Part shown: positions 11,910-22,655 of the stretch, piece by piece
Numbering within the stretch: position 1 is the stretch's first letter
Layout of the letters: each line of letters begins with the position of its first letter
Origin: Nitzschia sp. DOCU1
Taxonomy: Eukaryota; Bacillariophyta; Bacillariophyceae; Bacillariales; Bacillariaceae
Assembly: GCA_951394045.1 (NCBI GenBank)
Contig: OX595985.1
Span: 4,464,001 to 4,528,000 of the forward strand
Length of the DNA stretch: 64,000 nt
Direction: 5' to 3'
Made by a program: the position numbers and the translations under genes
The notes under the pieces: model-generated
Seen by the model: only the letters and a program-made list of their open reading frames with translations
Told to the model about the DNA's origin: nothing
Databases searched by the model: none

Positions 11910-12415
11910 ATGAAGTTCTCTACCGCAGTCACCTCGAAGATTTTCCAGGAGTCGGCCAACGAAGTGGCCAGGATCATTGGCAATGGAAAGAGTGGTGACT
12001 TTGTCAAGATTGAAGTCATCGAAGGTAGCAAAGGCTTGATACTTCAGTCATCTGTTGATGGCATGAATACCGATCGCACTCTCCTTTTTGAAGGATTGCC
12101 CGACCATCATGTTTCTTGTTTCGTGAAAGAACTGGAGGCAGCAATGGAAGAGTTGACCTTCAAATGCGAGGGCATTGTGGAAAGAAACTTGATGCATCTA
12201 AAGCAAGTGGCTGCAGAAGGCACATTGCACCGCGGAGAAGATACCGATGAGGATGATTGCCCCTCTCCATATGCTAGCTCTCTTTTTGCAGAGAGCCCTG
12301 ATCTGAAGGCCAAGCTTCGTCCTTTGCTTGAGTCGCCGGCTGATTCTTCCCCCCAAGGCACACACGTCATTCCATCAACGGGCAAGGCTAAGAAGGAGCC
12401 GGAAGAAGGATCGGA
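11910..12415 (+). pseudogene. 5' part of a gene split by Copia1
   Basis: Starts MKFSTAVTSKIFQES and continues about 168 codons. The middle has RIIGNGKSGDFVKIEVIE and LQSSVDGMNTDRTLLFEGLP, which vaguely recalls sliding-clamp-like folds, but the similarity is too weak to name. The tail is acidic and serine/proline-rich. At 12412-12415 the coding sequence reaches CGGA and the Copia1 LTR begins. The 3' part resumes in frame at 18901. ATG 11910 was chosen; a TTG nine bases upstream is also open. Confidence 0.6.
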
Positions 12416-12580
12416 CATTAAATCTAGCAAGGAGTGGCGGACGATTCAAGCACAAACACACATACGATGGATGGTGATTCAACAATTGGACGAAACAAAA
12501 TTGTGACCTTACTTTATATCGCGGGCATTTCCAGCCCCGCCTGAGTCCCTAATCTTGGCGACTATCACGGGGAATTAACG
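12416..12580 (-). repeat. Copia1 3' LTR (165 bp)
   Basis: Matches 18732-18896 at 164 of 165 positions. Bordered on the gene side by CGGA. Confidence 0.85.
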
Positions 12581-12735
12581 GTCCCCTCAATGCTACTCGG
12601 ATACTATATGATCCGATGGCATTGTCATCTCTTGCCTAAGGGTTACCACCTCTTTGGATGGACGTCTAACTCCAACAGATCCCTCGCGAAAGGTCACTGC
12701 CACCCTGCGGAGCCAAACGCATCTTCGACATCAAC
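12581..12735 (-). other. Copia1 3' non-coding region
   Basis: 155 bp between the end of pol and the 3' LTR; no coding signal. It should hold the polypurine tract, but none is obvious at the LTR border. Confidence 0.5.
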
Positions 12736-14052
12736 CTAAAACATAACCTTCGAACATAATCTCTTTCTCTCCGGTCCAGTTTGAATCTTGGTCAGCATAT
12801 CAGCCAGGTTCGATTGTGTAGACTCATACCCAATACGAATGATATCGGCCGCAGCCTTTGAACGAACGTAGTGATACGCAATGGAATTCGACTTCTTCTT
12901 CAGCATCGATTCGGGGACGCTTGTATTCTTCACGACGGACATGTTGTCAACTCTAACATTGGCATAGCCCTCAATAGGGATGCCCATCATTCTCAGCTTG
13001 TAGCGCAACGCTTCCAACAACTCAACTCCGGTTTTTAAAGCCATGAACTCGGAGCCAAACGAACTTGTTTCAACACTGTTCTGTTTCTTTGAGTACCAAA
13101 CAATTGGCGCTCTGTTCAAGAAAATCAACACACCTGTGCGCGACTGTCGAGTAACAAGGTTAGCAGCATGCGAAGCATCAACGAACATAGTAATTACCAC
13201 TGGTTTTCCTAATGGTTTTGGTGTGTCCGGCGGCCATTCATCTTTAGCCCACGGATAGAATTCCGACCAATCGCATTTGGGTAACTCTTCCCACTCCATG
13301 TAGGCGTCATCCATAACAAGTTTTGATCGATCATGAGACTTCAAATATGCAAAAATGTGTAGCACCGCATCCAGATGCCCTTTCCTCGGGCACGCATTAT
13401 ACGCTGACAGCATCGAAACCTCTCCGCAGATGTCAATTCTCCCCAACTCAACAATCCAACGCAAAATTCCAATACATTGCATGTAAAATGATACACCGTC
13501 GTCATTCAGTAGTGGCGACGAATCCAGCTCTGGTCTGTAGCCATTCGGTAGTACAGAGCTGACCTTATTCTTCAGGGTCCCATCGATCCGTAATTGGATC
13601 ACGCGGATTGCTTCTTTCACGTACTCCTCTGAACCAATGGCCCATTTAAAATTAGCATCACCGTCAATCCAATATTTGGAGATTGAGGCTCCTAGATAGG
13701 ATGTTGGCTCTCCCACTGACTCTGGTTTCAATAGGAACCGATCATTAAGATCGTTCAGGATTGACTTTGGATCGTGAGAGACACACAGCAAGTCGTCAGT
13801 ATACACAAGTAAATACTCATAATATTTTTCGCCGTTCGGGTGCAATGCCTCACGACGCCAAACATCCATATCAGCACGGCATGGAATAAATTGCAATTCC
13901 TCCCTCAAAACCTTTGCACAATGAGACCTCCATGAAAATCCTGCGGACGATAATCCATAGAGTGCCTTAATGATCACAGCTCTCCGACCCTGGAGAGAGC
14001 CAAACTCCGGACCTAGGATTGTGTGAACCTTTTCTGCGCAAGGCGCATGCAA
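12736..14052 (-). pseudogene. Copia1 pol, RT-RNase H remainder
   Basis: Resumes at HAPCAEKVHTILGPEFG in another frame, with the RT box YTDDLLCVSHD, palm/thumb sequence including YLGASIS, and RNase H with TMFVDASHAANLVTRQSRTG and SSFGSEFMALKTG. It ends normally before the 3' LTR. Catalytic residues in this half look intact; only the deletion near 14050 disables the enzyme. Confidence 0.85.
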
Positions 14053-16748
14053 GTAAGCTCCCGCGTCACAACCGACGCATATGTAATCGATGACGGCGCC
14101 TCGGTCTGATCGCCTCTTGCGCAGATCCGGGCCTTTCTTGTCAGATCCATTTTAACATCAAAAATAATCATCAGGTCGATCTGCTGCGACCCTACTGGTG
14201 GTTGTTCACTGTCTTCAAGGACTTTTAAGGCAGGCAGCACAGTTTTAACTTCCTTGGCCATTGCCTTCTCCCACAGGTCAGTACCGGTTTCAGCATCAAT
14301 AGCTCGTGCCCGGGCCACGTCCATGGGCCCCGGGACTTCGATTCCAAATTTCTCATTTTTGCGACGAATCGCGCGACGTTTGACTGCTTTCAAAATCCGA
14401 TCACGTTTTCGGAGAGTATAGGGAACCCACCAAACAAACACCGGTTCTTCAACAAGTTTATTTGCGACAGCATACTCCGCCAGTTGCACTGGATAGCCCT
14501 CTTTCGCATCCTTCAGCAAGAGCCATTCAGTTGATCCATCGACCATTTCGGCACAAACTTTCCATCCTTTCGTTGTTCTCTTGGGTATTCTCTGGCCATG
14601 ACGCTCAATCCAAGCATCATCTTTCGACAAGGCACTCCCATCACGCTTGTGGTCGACGAACTCTTTCAAATGCATGACGGTGTAGCCTTCATCATCAACT
14701 GTGGCATAAATTGCTTCCGCGATCTGGTTAGCATTGTACGCTTCAACATGACCATCATCAAATTCAACTTCGTAGATGCTCGTGTCAAGGATAGGATTGT
14801 CATGGTAGAAACCAATGAATTTCCCATCAGGGCCACGCTTCCGGCCCTTTACGATACCTGTGAAAAACGAATTACCGTCACCCGAGGCCATACGAACTTT
14901 TGATGACACATATTTGTCAAATGCAAGCTGGTCCTCTTCCTCATCAACTGGAGGCGGTTCCCATTGGTGGAATTTCCGCTCCCTTTCTTCTTCATCGTCG
15001 TCGTATCTCTCATATTCCGGAACGGTTGCCTCGACACGGATAAACCGATCATCATCTTCTTCCGGCTCGACAGAAATTCCTTTTATTCGGTTACCAAGCG
15101 ACACCTTTAACTTTTCAGTGAACTCCTTTTTCGTTTGCTTAATGTCCTCGGAGCGATGCTCCTCGGGCAACAGCGGAATGACTGAAGTACGATGCAAAAT
15201 TGTCCCCTTCGAGGTCAGCACGGCGAAGCAGAGCTCGTCTCCAACTTCAAAGCTTGGGCCAAGCCAGCGAGTGAGCTGCTTTTTCGGTTGGGTTGATTCT
15301 GCCGGCGACCGAGACCAACACCAATCGTAGAACGCAAAGTCCACGAGATGTGAAATATCTGCAGTATTACCTGTAATAATTGTAGTGGCGCATTCACCTT
15401 CTTGCTCGGGGTGATTTAAAACAGTGTGAGATCGTTGTTCGCAACAAGTCATAAAGCATCTGTCCCACAAAACAGCTGGTACGTTACGTGAGGTCATCGT
15501 CCTCTCATACAATCGGGTAACTTCCCGAATCGTGTCCTCCGCTCTTGCTTGGTTATGCATGTAAGGCTCCACCGGATAAATAGGAACCTGCGCCTTTTGA
15601 CAGCGCCTCAAGAATTCTCCTTGCGTTAAGGTAGTAGCCGAATCCGGAATAATCGCTTCAGGAAATCCGAATGCACGAAATAATTTATCCAGCGATGTAT
15701 GAGCATCTTTTTCTTGTCGCAACGGGAAAGCTCGGCACCATTGAAATGTCGTAGCATAAACTTGGAGGCAAGTAGTCCCCTCAAGCGATGTGCAGGGACC
15801 AAACTTCGTGTCGGTATACATAGCACATTTCAACCTTGGATACCGGAGCTGATAATGGGAGGGCCGAAATAAACGGTCCCCTGAGACCTTGCTCCAGTCT
15901 CTGACGGCACGTTGAGTCGTTTTGTTAAGCGTTCGTTGCGCAGCTTCAATTGAGATTCTCCAACGACGCGCCAGGGCATCTGCTTTAACCAACGTAGTTT
16001 TTGCAGTGGTCTTTACTCCCGATAAAGTAGCCGAAACTTTGTTCCCTAGAAATGCCGAAAGGGCCTGATTTTGTATCATTGACGCAACATTGAAAGCCGA
16101 CACAAGACGCTTCGCCACGACAGAGTCGAGATTGTGAAAATTGTTACCGCCGACCGTTTGTCGCAGGTGTTCCTCTGCATTGTTGCAATGAGGATCGGAC
16201 GGTTTCCATTCTAATTCACTCGTCATTCGAACATGAATATTGTTCACCGGATCGGTGGCCTCTTCTCTCGAGGGCTTTCTGCACGGAAAGAACGAAAAGG
16301 GTTTGTCATACTGCAGAGGGATCCGCAGGTCAGCAGTCCCCTCAATGATACAATGGTCCGTTGACTTTCGCTGAGCCGACGGAATCCTCAACAACGGGAC
16401 ATCATTAACAATCAGCTGGTTTTCTCGCAATTGATCCGGGCATAGCAGATGGCAACCCATACCCGGAACGACCAAAACATGGTCAAACAACAAAATAAAA
16501 GTTTGATAGGTGAGAGGGCAGTCGTACCCAACAGCGACCAAACACTCGCGAACTTTTGAAATTGGGCCCATCGAAGCATGAAACCCATTCACTTCAATAT
16601 CATATTGGTAGACATATAACACATAACATCCGCTCTCAGAGAAAGCGCAAGTATCCGCATGAGAATCGAGCTCACATCTCCACACCTGAACCACAGCTCC
16701 AGACGACGACGATGCAATCCGGTGCAAGGATGCAGCTCTTCTTCCTAG
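14013..16748 (-). pseudogene. Copia1 pol, protease-integrase-RT start
   Basis: Continuous with gag after the UGA. The aspartic protease motif CELDSHADTC lies about 25 codons downstream. The integrase core shows MYTDTKFGP, IPDSATTLT and an ARAEDTIREV region consistent with D,D,E. The RT N-terminal region (FDVKMDLTRKARICARGDQT) is present, but after VVTRE the sequence jumps directly to AYLHAP. About two dozen codons carrying the first catalytic Asp are missing and the frame shifts by one, ending this frame at 14013. Confidence 0.85.
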
Positions 16749-18242
16749 TCAGTTGCTCCCACCATTGTTTCGATTTCCATTATTATTTCGCCTGGTCATA
16801 TTGTCCCCCATGTTGTTGTTGTTATTATTATTGTTCGTCGCTGGGGTGGTCGATGCTTCATTCTGATTCGAGGTAAAAGTAGTTCCACCGGAAGATTGGG
16901 TAGAAGAAACATTTCTTTCACGATTACGGGCACGCTGTTCATTCACATAGTCTCGTTCCTCCCTGGTAAAAGTAGCCCAGATAGTTGGAGGGTACGACCC
17001 GTTGTTCAGCAGGTGTCCTGATTCAGAGAAGCGACCGCCGCCGCCACGACCACGACCTCCGCGACCGCGCCCGCCGCCACGGCCTCTCCCCTGATTCCTG
17101 CTCCCTCTTCCGCCTCTTCCTGAGGCATTGTATCCTCGGCCACCTCCACGGCCTGAATTATCATTTTGTGACATGGACGAAATATTACGAGGCAAGGGGT
17201 TACGCGAAGCCGACGATTCATTGGCAGCGAGTTGCCCGCCCAAGAAATCAACGGCAAGCTGATAGTCGTTCGAGCGACGATCATCCCCAGCAATTAATCC
17301 TTTTGCGACCTGGAGCTTCGGATCGGTGATAGCATCCAGGAGAGTACGAACTTTGGAGTTTTCACTCCTAGCCTCACCATGGTCAGCTAAATCGGTGAAG
17401 GCAGAAGTTAGACGAGCAACGAAGCCCTGCCAGGTAAAGTTGCGTGCTTTACCATTCCAGAACGTTGTGGCGATAACACGATCGGCTTCCAATTTCACTT
17501 GATTAACGTGGCTTGCCCCAGTATACTGGGACTTGATGGCATGGTAAGCGGCCCGACCATTCTTGGTCGAGGCATTGCCTTTCACGAAAGACCACGCCTC
17601 GGTCCCATGAGTAACATGGCGGACCATGAGCCATAGTTTCTCATTGTTGGCAGCATAAACAGCCCCGTTGTGAGACGCACGACGAATAAGCTCCTCGTGG
17701 AATGAGGGCTGGCCATATCCAAGCGGGTCATTTGCGGGATCCGGAACATCGACAACGGTACGAACGAGGTAAGCCAATGGAAGTCTCTCCAAGCCATAAG
17801 ACGAGTGGACCCACGCTTCCATGTTTTCGATAGTTTCACGCGCTTTCTTGGAAGTAGTGAACTTTTCGGGGAAGTCGGGATTCCCGGCAGCAATCACCTC
17901 ATCAATCTGCAGCTTGTACTGCCACAAGGTTCTCAAAACGTTACGAGTTGCAGCAGCAGCGTTCCAAGGGCGACCAACAGCATACAAATAACGAAGATAA
18001 TAGGCGAGTTGTTTCAAACGCAAAGCATGGTTCTGGCCAATGAGGACCCCGGGATTGGGGTTGCCACCAACCTGTCCCCCAGGACGACGAATGGTAGCAC
18101 ACAAACGATCAACATCATCATCGGTCAGTTGGCGAAACTCCTCAGGGTCATCAAAACCTTGGTCGGTGACAGCCGTGGACTGGGTCCCATCAAAACCAAG
18201 GGTGGCCTCAAGGTAATTACGAAAAGCGACAGCAGCAGCCAT
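16749..18242 (-). CDS. Copia1 gag
   Basis: 497-codon frame starting MAAAVAFRNYLEATLGFDG. The N-terminal half is helical capsid-like sequence (FHEELIRRASHNGAVYAANN, AYHAIKSQYTGAS). It lacks a CCHC zinc knuckle; instead residues about 355-400 form a long RGG/GRG-rich RNA-binding region. The C-terminus is asparagine-rich. The frame ends at UGA (16751-16749), immediately followed by CUAG, and the pol frame continues without a shift. This suggests that Gag is the main product and Gag-Pol arises by stop-codon readthrough. Confidence 0.85.
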   Translation of the reverse strand: MAAAVAFRNYLEATLGFDGTQSTAVTDQGFDDPEEFRQLTDDDVDRLCATIRRPGGQVGGNPNPGVLIGQNHALRLKQLAYYLRYLYAVGRPWNAAAATRNVLRTLWQYKLQIDEVIAAGNPDFPEKFTTSKKARETIENMEAWVHSSYGLERLPLAYLVRTVVDVPDPANDPLGYGQPSFHEELIRRASHNGAVYAANNEKLWLMVRHVTHGTEAWSFVKGNASTKNGRAAYHAIKSQYTGASHVNQVKLEADRVIATTFWNGKARNFTWQGFVARLTSAFTDLADHGEARSENSKVRTLLDAITDPKLQVAKGLIAGDDRRSNDYQLAVDFLGGQLAANESSASRNPLPRNISSMSQNDNSGRGGGRGYNASGRGGRGSRNQGRGRGGGRGRGGRGRGGGGRFSESGHLLNNGSYPPTIWATFTREERDYVNEQRARNRERNVSSTQSSGGTTFTSNQNEASTTPATNNNNNNNNMGDNMTRRNNNGNRNNGGSN

Positions 18243-18731
18243 GTTGATCAGAAACGAACGTGGTACGAGGGTACGGTAACGAAAGATCCTTTTGATATCT
18301 TTTTGGAGGATTTTTTTTTCAGCATTGGTGAAATCGGCACATCACCTTGCTCAGTCACACATTCTGTCGAGCAAGACCGCAGGTACCATGTGCTAACGAC
18401 AATCGCTGATCAGGCGATGCGCTCCACAAGGTTGCTTAAAAGGGTATACTTCGTGCATTGCACATTTTTCTCTCTTAAATACCCGTGCCGTTAACCCCCG
18501 AACGCAGGGTTTGTATTTAGGTGCGTCCACCTAGTTGGCGCGCGCATACCAGCCCGTATGCGAGCATGGCAGTATGATCGCCAGTTTTGCCGCGTCGGAT
18601 GCAAAACACGAAGCGACGACCATGGGCTTTCCTTTTTGCCTCTTTGCGCCGAATCTCCTCATCATCTTTATGGAGAAACAGATATTGTCGTAGCCTTCCC
18701 AGGCTGTACGGAGACTCTGGGTCTGATAAAC
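18243..18731 (-). other. Copia1 leader between 5' LTR and gag
   Basis: 489 bp without coding potential. Its LTR-proximal 120 bp recur at 51216-51329. The gag-proximal half has no visible features beyond a T-run near 18310. Confidence 0.7.
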
Positions 18732-18896
18732 CATTAAATCTAGCAAGGAGTGGCGGACGATTCAAGCACAAACACACATACGATGGATGGTGATTCAACA
18801 ATTGGACGAAACAAAATTGTGACCTTACTTTATATCGCGGGCATTTCCAGTCCCGCCTGAGTCCCTAATCTTGGCGACTATCACGGGGAATTAACG
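18732..18896 (-). repeat. Copia1 5' LTR (165 bp) with adjacent primer-binding site
   Basis: 5' LTR in element orientation. Directly internal to it the element reads TGGTTTATCAGACCC, which begins with TGG as expected for pairing with a tRNA 3' CCA end. The same LTR-leader junction is kept in the 51049-51329 fragment. Confidence 0.8.
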
Positions 18897-19096
18897 CGGA
18901 TGGTGGCAACATGAACGACACCAGCACCGAAGTGGATAGTCCAGCACCAGCTCCTATCCGGCGCATGACCAGAGGGTGCCAAAAGAAACTCGTCACCCAT
19001 CAAGTCGACAACAGCGGGGATGAGGGATCTTTGGACGACATGGAGTGCTACAACAATTTGTCGCAACAAGTTGGCCTCCCCAAGGCGAAGTATTGA
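18897..19096 (+). pseudogene. 3' part of the gene split by Copia1
   Basis: Begins with the second CGGA (18897-18900). If the element and one CGGA are ignored, the frame passes from GSD directly into GGNMNDTSTEVDSP and runs to a TGA at 19094-19096, giving about 234 residues in total with no indel. The tail contains APAPIRRMTRG and SGDEGSLDDMEC, the same acidic/proline style as the 5' part, supporting one original gene. The disrupted copy would now end in LTR sequence. Confidence 0.6.
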
Positions 19097-19247
19097 AACT
19101 TGGTGTTGGCATCAGCATTTGAATGGGTACTATGACATAACACCATAAACTAGCATGCCAGCAGGCATTTATTTTATACATATCTATATAAATATATTCG
19201 CTGCCGTTGCCCGACGAGGTCTGAGCTCTCGTTTAAAAAGTGCAAAA

Positions 19248-20292
19248 ACGTCCGCCGCGGTACCCTGGAATGGTGTGAGGTACTGTTCTCTTGCATACAT
19301 TGCTCATGATAGGGTTGCCCCTTTGGTGTATCGTGATGAGGATCACCGTCGCATGTACGAGATTCAGATGGAAGGTATGGAGTTTGAAAGGGACAACAAC
19401 AACTTCTTTGATCTTTTGAAGGCTTGGTTGATGGATAGTCCTGGGTACACTTGGATTCGTTCTTATGAGGCATCCAGGAATGGAAGGAAGGCATGGTTGG
19501 CTTTTACTGATCACTATAATGGTGATGGTGAGAAGAACAACAGGACGGTGAAAAGCTGATGCTGATATTGCAAAGCTTCACTATTCCAATGAAAGGGCTT
19601 TGCCCTGGAACAAGTTCTCTGAACGTCTTAGCAATGCCTTCAAGGTAGTGGACAAGGATCCTGCTAGGCGTTATACTGCTGAAAGGAAGAGGGACATCTT
19701 GTTGGACAAGATCAAGATTGACCACAAGGAACTGGCAGCCGCGAAGCTTTTCATTTCTGAGCTGCCCAGGGACCCTGAGGACACGCTCTTTGAGTGTTGT
19801 ATCAACAAGTTTGGGACTTATGTCTCCAAGGCATTCCAGAACCTGAAGGCAGATGAGCAGCATGTGAAGAGGCATAAGATCTCTTCGGCTAGCTCTAACC
19901 GAGGTGGAAGAGGAGGTAGAGGAAGGGGTGGAAGAGGATACTCTAGTGGAAGAGGCAGCCGGTTTGGCCGTGGCCGTGGGAATGGTTCCAGGAACAGCAA
20001 CGTTACTTTTAATGGTGTTGACTGTTCTGATATCAACCGTGACTTCAATGCTGATGAATGGCAAAAGATGGGTCCGGTAGGACGCAAGTTCATTCATGAA
20101 CAGCGTGAGTGGAAGAAGAACAATGGAGGAGGACAGAACAATCAGAGGAATGTGAGCTCGGTCAATTACAGTGACCAGCAGACGTCTGTGTCAGAAGTAA
20201 CAGCGTCGACACCCTCCAATAATGAGGGACAACGTGGATCCCAAAATGGGCGTGGGTTTGGACGAGGTGCAGCAAGGAGTGAGGGCAATTGA
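19248..20292 (+). pseudogene. Copia2 gag, truncated and frameshifted
   Basis: Reads AAVPWNGVRYCSLAYIAHD, then FFDLLKAWLMDSPGYTW, then loses frame near 19551 (one base in a gaaaag run) and resumes ADADIAKLHYSNERALPWNK. As in Copia1 there is an RGG/GRG box (SNRGGRGGRGRGG). It ends at TGA 20290-20292, followed by CTC, with pol continuing in the same frame. The N-terminal third is absent. Confidence 0.8.
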
Positions 20293-21940
20293 CTCCTAGG
20301 AGGGATTTGGCTGCTGTTGACAGCATTTTACCGCTGGCTTTTGCGTAATTGGCAGCCACCTCCAACTCCAATCACATTGAAAATAAACGCATTCTGGATG
20401 AGAACTGTGAAATCAGCAGGGAGAAAAGGAAGAAAGGGACCTAGTCATGTGACGACTCCAGGTACATATGGAAGGAATGAAATGGATTCCCATGCCGACA
20501 CTTCGTGTGCAGGCAAGAACTGGAGGCTTTTGGAAGTCTCAAATGAAGTTTGTGAAGTATTGCCATTCTTGGAAAGTTACGGTCCAGTACAAGACATCCA
20601 GGTTGGTCGCTGTGGTACTGTCTGGACGGATGACTATGGGAATGATTACTTGCTAGTTGCTGACCAGATGCTCTGGTTTGGCGAGCTGATGGAGAACTCA
20701 CTCATCAACCCCAATCAGATTCGAGATTTTGGTATTGCAGTCAATGATAACCCCTACATTGATGTGGACTTTGGCCTGACAACTGATTCCGTCTTCATCC
20801 CATTCGATGTAACGGGGACAATCGTGCACTTTGATTCTCGGGTTCCCACCGAATGGGAAGAAAAGCATCTACCTGTCATTTTGTTGACGGCAGAAGTATG
20901 GGACCCGCCCAGAGTTCGTCCGGGGAACAGAGGATCGGCTGAAGGCTTGGCCATGGCTTCAATTCAGAGCCTGGCTAACGAAAGGAAGAAGCTTGGAATT
21001 TCATCTGTGAGTTCACAAACTGAGATTGCTGGGGAGACAGCCAATGTGCTTTCTGGTGTGTCATCAGCGTTTGACGAGAGAGAGTTCTGCCAGAGGCTTA
21101 TTGGTGCCGTCAAGATAGCAAGTTATGACAGGAAGCAGGAAGATGAAGAGGAAGAACAAAGGAGGATAGCTGGCGTGCTGTCAACCGACCGGCATTCAAG
21201 GATTACGGCAGAAGAACTATCAAGGAAGTGGAACATTGGTCTAAAGACAGCAGAAGCAACCATGAAATGTACAACCCAGCGTGGTGTACGTACTGCCACC
21301 AGACCATTGTCAAGAAGAGTACGTGTGGACCACCTGGACTTGCATCGCAAGAGGCTTCTGGGTGTATGGTATTGTGACACGTTACTGGCTAAGGTGAAGT
21401 CCCTTCTAGGGAATACTGTTGCAAATGTATTTACAAATGGGAAGTTCACAAAGGTTGTGCCATTGGAGGCAAGGCGTTTTGCCGGGGACTCTCTGGTGAG
21501 ATTCTTTGATGATGTGGGAGTTCCAGAGTTGATGGTGACAGATGGTGCTACTGAGTTCACCAGCAAACAGAAGGACTTTGGTAAGCATGCAAGGAGGATG
21601 AGAATGAAGCTCCATGTCACGGAGCAGGGGAGGTCAAATCAGAATCATGCAGCAGAGCGTGAGATTGGATATCTTTCTCGTCGCTGGAAGATGGAAATGG
21701 GCAGAAAGAAAGTTCCCAAGCGTCTACGGGACTTTGGTTTGGTCTATCAGTCTGAGATAATCAGCAGGATGGCCAGAGGTAAGAATGGGCGTTCCGGATA
21801 TGAAGAAGTTACTGGTGAAACACCCGAGATAGGAGAGTGGTTAGACTTTGAGTTCTATGAGCTCGTATGGTGGTGGGATCGTCCAGGAAAGCCAAATGCA
21901 ACTGATGACCCAAAGCGTCTTGGTCGCTGGCTGGGCATTT
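20293..21940 (+). pseudogene. Copia2 pol: protease and integrase
   Basis: In frame with gag after the UGA. Protease motif EMDSHADTSCAGKNW lies near 20480. The integrase shows VWYCDTLLAK, MVTDGATEF and HAAEREIGYL, matching the D, D, E core. The frame is lost near 21938, in a ttttagc run, at WLGI. Confidence 0.8.
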
Positions 21941-22655
21941 TAGCCACAATGTTGGCTCGGATATGTGCTACTGGATTGTGACTGAATCCGGGCACTTGAT
22001 CTCGAAGTCATCAGTGCAGCATGTGACAAGGGAAGATCGCCTCAATGATGAGGTAATGGGAAGGATCACAGCATTCAATGCTAGGCTGGAGGAAAGGATG
22101 AACGATGACAACTTCCAAATGCAGTGGGAAAATGATGGTTTACCTGATGACTTGTTTCTTGAAGATATTGATGAAAATGAAAACTATGGTGTGACGTGTG
22201 GGGAAGTTCCACCAGATGAAGATTATGGAGAAATGTTGTTGGAAGAAAGACCAGAAGATGATGAGGTGGAAGATCAACTTGATAAGTATATTGGCATGGA
22301 TTTGATATTTGGTGTTGGAAGTGGTGAAGAAAGAAGAGGTCGTGTCGTCAAGAGGTCCCGGGATAACTGGGGACGGCCTGTTGGGCGTGCTCACTCAAAT
22401 CCTATCATGGATACAAGTGAGTATTTGGTGGAAATGTCCGATGGGACAACAGAGAAGTATCGTGCAAATGTTATTGCCGAGAATATGTTCGCACAGGTGG
22501 ATGAAGAGGGTAGTCAGTTCCAACTGCTATCTGAGATTGTCGATCACAAAAAGGACGGGAGTGCCATCCCTATATCAGAGGGTAAGATCAGGTTGAAGGA
22601 TGGAGGTGAAAGGTTGAAGCCCACAACAAGAGGCTGGTCGTTACTAGTGGAATAG
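21941..22655 (+). pseudogene. Copia2 pol: integrase C-terminus and linker
   Basis: Continues SHNVGSDMCYWIVTESGH in the shifted frame, through a strongly acidic linker to TTRGWSLLVE. It stops at TAG 22653, where Copia1-like sequence would need a non-stop codon, and a second shift follows within 20 bp. Confidence 0.75.

Larger units (their letters stand above)
12416..18896 (-). mobile_element. Copia1: complete Ty1/Copia retrotransposon
   Basis: A minus-strand element of 6,481 bp flanked by CGGA on both sides and by two 165-bp LTRs that differ at one position. Order in element orientation: LTR, 489-bp leader, gag, UGA, pol, 3' non-coding, LTR. It interrupts an open reading frame. Pol has an internal deletion, so the copy is not autonomous. 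LTR ends read CG...TG rather than TG...CA when the CGGA duplication is used to set the borders, which is unusual. A fragment of the same family lies at 51049-51329. Confidence 0.88.
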
